From Panorpa germanica (Eukaryota; Arthropoda; Insecta; Mecoptera; Panorpidae): a stretch of 64,000 bases of DNA. The DNA lies in NCBI GenBank assembly GCA_963678705.1, contig OY783220.1, positions 12,049,001 to 12,113,000 on the forward strand, given 5' to 3'. Both the position numbers and the translations under genes were made by a program. Below are positions 60,490-64,000 of the stretch, in pieces (the stretch's first letter is position 1; the number at the start of each line of letters is the position of its first letter). Under the pieces are notes generated by a model, which had not been told where the DNA came from, made no database searches, and worked only from the letters and a program-made list of their open reading frames with translations.

Positions 60490-60640
60490 TTCATTTGGTG
60501 TACTTGTGCGGTAAATTTATCCCCTCTTCTGATAAAACACCATAATATTTGAGCTCGAAAGATGGGAATTAGTGTCGTATATTAAAAGACTGTGTTTAGA
60601 CCTTTATTGAAGAACTGTTCTCTAAAATGCTAGTACCAAT
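60490..60640 (+). repeat. Diverged repeat F, copy 2
   Basis: Weakly collinear with 12720-12890 (TTGTGCGGTAAAT, TATCCCCTCT, AGCTCGAAA, TTTAGACCTTTATT). The orientation is the same. Confidence 0.35.
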
Positions 60641-61188
60641 CTGCAGATAAACATGTAATCTAAGGCCGACCGCACATGAAGTGACTGATTACAAACCCTA
60701 ACCCCGAATCTGGCCGAACCGAATGAGAATGTAACTGTGTTGTTAGTGAAAGAAAGCATGTGTATACGTGTGAGAGGATACACACAGCACGAACGAAACT
60801 AAACTAATTTTGATCACGTTTTGAGCGACTATGTTTCTTAGCCATCTTGTGACATCATGAGCAGAGATGTGCACAAACACTATAATAAAATGCCCTATTA
60901 TGCTATTGTTAAAAATTCTTCAGAGTGACGAAACACGGCTCGACTAGTTTGCAATCAGTCGAGTCGTGTGCGGAGGGCCTAATTCATATTATTATTAGGT
61001 AGAGCGGTGTCTTCAAAACCTCTAAAATATTCTAATACATATAACGAACACATTCAAAATGTTACACCTATTACAATAAGAGTAAAAGCAAGGTAAAAAA
61101 AACTATATACAATAAAATATATTGTATCCACATTTAAACAAATACGATAAACAAATTTCATGCAGAACGGTACTCTAGATTGATCTGA
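60641..61188. other. Spacer
   Basis: The interval 60660-61010 is somewhat GC-richer, with a repeated GTCGAGTCGTG-like word around 60956-60970. No gene is seen. Confidence 0.4.
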
Positions 61189-61332
61189 AGACACCGCCGT
61201 GCCGGTTCGTACCATGCTGAAGAAGTTGGTGTTGCTGTTGAAGAACAAGCAACAGAAGAGAACAGAGCAAAGAGTGCAGCTTCCGAGCTACGCACAGCTT
61301 CTGGTCTTAGCTTAAAGAGACGCTTAAGATGA
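61189..61332 (+). CDS. Candidate terminal exon in a GC-rich island, strand uncertain
   Basis: Against strongly AT-rich surroundings the interval 61160-61345 is near 50% GC. A plus-strand frame of 47 codons (AGSYHAEEVGVAVEEQATEE, ending SLKRRLR then TGA) has strongly purine-first codons such as GCT GAA GAA GTT GGT. An acceptor would have to be the CTGAAG ending at 61190. On the minus strand 61158-61364 is also open for 68 codons and Ser/Ala-rich. I favour plus on codon pattern, but the family is unknown. Confidence 0.3.
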   Translation, partial: RHRRAGSYHAEEVGVAVEEQATEENRAKSAASELRTASGLSLKRRLR

Positions 61333-62111
61333 GCCCTTTTCTTCGACGGGTTTTTGTAATACAAAAATTACCAATTAAATTGTTATTATATTTCTAAAGA
61401 AAAAATCTTCTTTGTAAAAAGTGTTTAATAACACCGAAAATAATTGAAATTATATTTTAAGTATATTTATATATATACATATATATATGTAAGTATGTAC
61501 ATTGAGGAGATGTTTCGATAATGAACTGGGCAATCGATATAAAAGTGCATATAAACACAAAGTTATTGACCCATTGATGAATGGTTGATTACATGTTATG
61601 CAGTCAAGGTAAATTTATCGGGTTTTGTTTATAAACACCATGGAGTACGAGGTGGTTCTCCTTCATGGAATGAAGACAAGCTGTGAATGTCACATCACGC
61701 TTAACTGTTAAAGCATCCGAGTCAATTACATCGTGTGACATCATTTTTGATTGCGTAAACCATTAATTTTCTAAATACTTCATGCATTTATAATTTACGC
61801 AATGTAGTGTACTGCATCATATCCATTACGTACTTATTCATTGCCAGTCATTTTAATTGCAAATTAAAATGGAATTGTAAATATCTACATGTTTTTATAT
61901 ATAATAATTATAGGTAAAAATGCATAGGCCATATTCGATTATTTTTAATAATTTAATTAAATTGAAAATATATATTTTTTTCAAATTATTAAGATTTTTA
62001 TTAGTGAGCAAGTGCATTGATACTTGAAACGAACTACTGTGCCTTATATTTTCTGATTTTAGTTGTTATCAAGTTAAATTGATTATGTGCATTCATAATC
62101 ATTAATTTGTC
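61333..62111. other. AT-rich spacer
   Basis: Contains an AT microsatellite (about 61465-61490). Nothing else is recognised. Confidence 0.5.
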
Positions 62112-62579
62112 TCATTCCCACTCACTGTTTTGATACTTAATTTACTATTTTTATTTAATATTGTAATCTAGATTTCAGGTTCTCGTTTAAGCATTCCTTT
62201 TCATATTTGTGTTTTAATTTAAGTTTAGTTAATTTAGTTGATGCGTGTGCATTTTTAGTAATATAAATTTTAACAGTTGTACCAAATTGTATGTGAAATA
62301 ATTAAAAATACTATTTTTATTAACAATTAGTAATAGAAATTGTTTTCACTTCTATATTTTTTAAAAACTGACATTAAACTTTTTACTGCATTTTAACAGA
62401 TTGTCACATTTTGGATGTTATAATTTAAAACATTGCACCTTAGCAAGGTTCTAAAAAACTAAGAAAACTTAAAAAATAGATTAAATTAAAAATGATACTG
62501 TGAATGACTACGCGTATTGCCATATGCTAAACAATTTATATTAAATACAAAATTAAATTAAAGCAATCAGTGGGAATGA
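62112..62579 (+). mobile_element. Short inverted-repeat DNA element, family A, second full copy
   Basis: This 468-bp copy starts TCATTCCCACTCACTG and ends CAATCAGTGGGAATGA (one change). It is collinear with 5718-6251, with an internal deletion that removes the ACAGATTTTTGACAGATCAT region and neighbouring bases. It has no coding capacity. Confidence 0.8.
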
Positions 62580-64000
62580 TACTTTTAAGAAAAAATAATA
62601 TTAAGACCAAAAAACAAAAGAAGACAAGCAAAAAAATAATTGTTTTTCAATCTATGACGTCACAAAACGTCATAAATTACGTCATTTGTGTGACGTAGTT
62701 TATGGACAAACCCTTATGAGGCCAAAACACCAGAAAATTACCATTACTATGTTTTCATTGCATTACAAAGTTCATTGCTTCAATCAGACAAGGACGCAGT
62801 GTGCCAAGAAGCAAATAAAAGTACTTGCGACCATATTTTAATAGGCAAGCCTGCAGAAAACGCAATTCTGACTACAGAAGAGGTAAAATCAACAGTCCTG
62901 CCTTCATAGGCACACGTGCAATAGACTGAAATACGTGACAAATTAACACTAGATAGAATAGAAGCTGAATAGACTTAGTTGTGGTCTATCTAAAAGATGG
63001 TCTTTTCAATTTTAAAGCTAACTAACGAAAAATGTAACTGGAACAAAAAATGGGATCTGAAAAACAAAATAAACAACCAACGTTTACAATAATCAAAAGT
63101 TATCTCAGACTTCAAAAACATTAAGTAAAGCAAGGTTAGACATTTTATTAACCATTCCATACTAACATTTTCTTGCAAAACGTATTAAATGCTAGCTTAT
63201 TGTTATCTTCTAAAAAAGGTTAATAATATGTCTTTTCAATTTTTCACGCGTAGTAATTGCAATTAAAGTTTGGCGACTACTACGGCTACACACCATGGGT
63301 TCGAGATAAAAATTAATTGCAACCCGGTATAATTAACTTTAAGGTGAAAGCAAAAAGAGATGAAGAAGGATCATTTGTTTAGGCTAAATTTAACCTTTAC
63401 TACTACTTATTACTTCACGCAGACGATGTTTAAGATAAGGCTAGACTACTGTTGTAATACCGGCACCAAAACACTTAGCACCTCTTCATTCTTATCGGGT
63501 TATCACAAAGTACTTTACCTTCTGATAACCATAATGTCTTCAGTTTTACCTGTAGCCAACCTCACAAAAATACAAATATATATAGCGAATTCGCGAAGTA
63601 CACTCATGTACTTTTATTAATTAGGAGAAATTAATACCGCAGTTAAAAAACATTTAGTTTAGTAGAGTGCATGTATTTTACTTTTAATTGATAATCATTT
63701 ATTCCAGTGAATTAATTATGGAAATAATATTAATTAATGCAAAAAAATGAACATATATAGAAAAAGCTGTTGGTATATAAGATGCTATATATATATTCCA
63801 AACTATATATAACTTTAAAATAATAAAATATCGCGTAAATTATTATTAAATGTACATTTAAAAAACTAAATAATTTCTTGGGTTAAACAACTGATATCCA
63901 CTCTAAAGTATTATATAAATATGTTCCATATTTGTAGTTACTAAATCTCAAACTTTATATCTCTCTATGCAACATCTGGACCATAAAGTATTAAGATAAT
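62580..64000. other. AT-rich spacer to window end
   Basis: A cluster of ACGTCA words (CTATGACGTCACAAAACGTC and TGTGACGTAG) lies at 62652-62698; these resemble CRE/ATF half-sites. Frames at 62990-63178 (minus) and 63360-63620 (plus) are unsupported. Confidence 0.4.

Noticed and set aside
1..64000. CRISPR arrays, operons, ribosome binding sites, phage attachment sites
   Set aside because: The window is eukaryotic by its tRNA, LTR and LINE content. No regularly spaced repeats or bacterial signals are present; the 41-bp repeats at 31547/31886 are not treated as att sites.

Overview
The window is eukaryotic nuclear DNA, most likely from an insect. It is strongly AT-rich, has almost no long open frames, and is full of insect-type mobile elements: a BEL/Pao LTR element, non-LTR retrotransposon 3' ends, and short inverted-repeat DNA elements. 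It carries insect-type tRNA-Asp genes and one axonemal protein gene. The order cannot be fixed from sequence alone. The LINE tails resemble those I associate with Hymenoptera and related groups, but this is a weak inference.

Layout. 1-21,000 is mostly gene-poor spacer. It holds candidate small exons (2905-3205 minus, 3412-3567 plus, 5386-5532 plus, 10099-10242 minus), one full short inverted-repeat element (5718-6251), LINE tails (7971-8700, 16634-16894), a decayed reading frame (18976-19245 minus) and copies of interspersed repeats. 21,000-32,000 holds four identical tRNA-Asp(GTC) genes (21166 minus, 24146 minus, 24435 plus, 31732 minus). The middle two form a 94-bp inverted repeat, and the last sits between 41-bp direct repeats. 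Between the third and fourth lies a complete, apparently recent BEL/Pao insertion (26795-29919) with identical 309-bp LTRs and a 5-bp target duplication. Its single 561-codon frame joins gag to remnants of pol. 32,000-51,000 is spacer with further copies of the same repeat families and a SINE-like segment near 42,840. 51074-52597 (minus) is the only confidently recognised cellular protein gene: an intronless CFAP221/PCDP1 homologue of the sperm-flagellum central apparatus. 52,600-64,000 is spacer with a foldback element (57900-58013), a CTCF-like site (59299-59313), a GC-rich candidate exon (61189-61332) and another full inverted-repeat element (62112-62579).

There is no sign of a gene cluster working as a pathway. 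Most structure comes from repeat families that recur several times: family A (4 copies), B (5 copies, two subfamilies), C (3 copies) and E (2 copies). The best leads for new biology are the BEL deletion derivative that keeps one open chimaeric frame, the dispersal and conserved 5' flanks of the tRNA-Asp genes, and a possible two-exon secreted-peptide gene at 9405-10242 on the minus strand. I found no strong evidence for a wholly new system.
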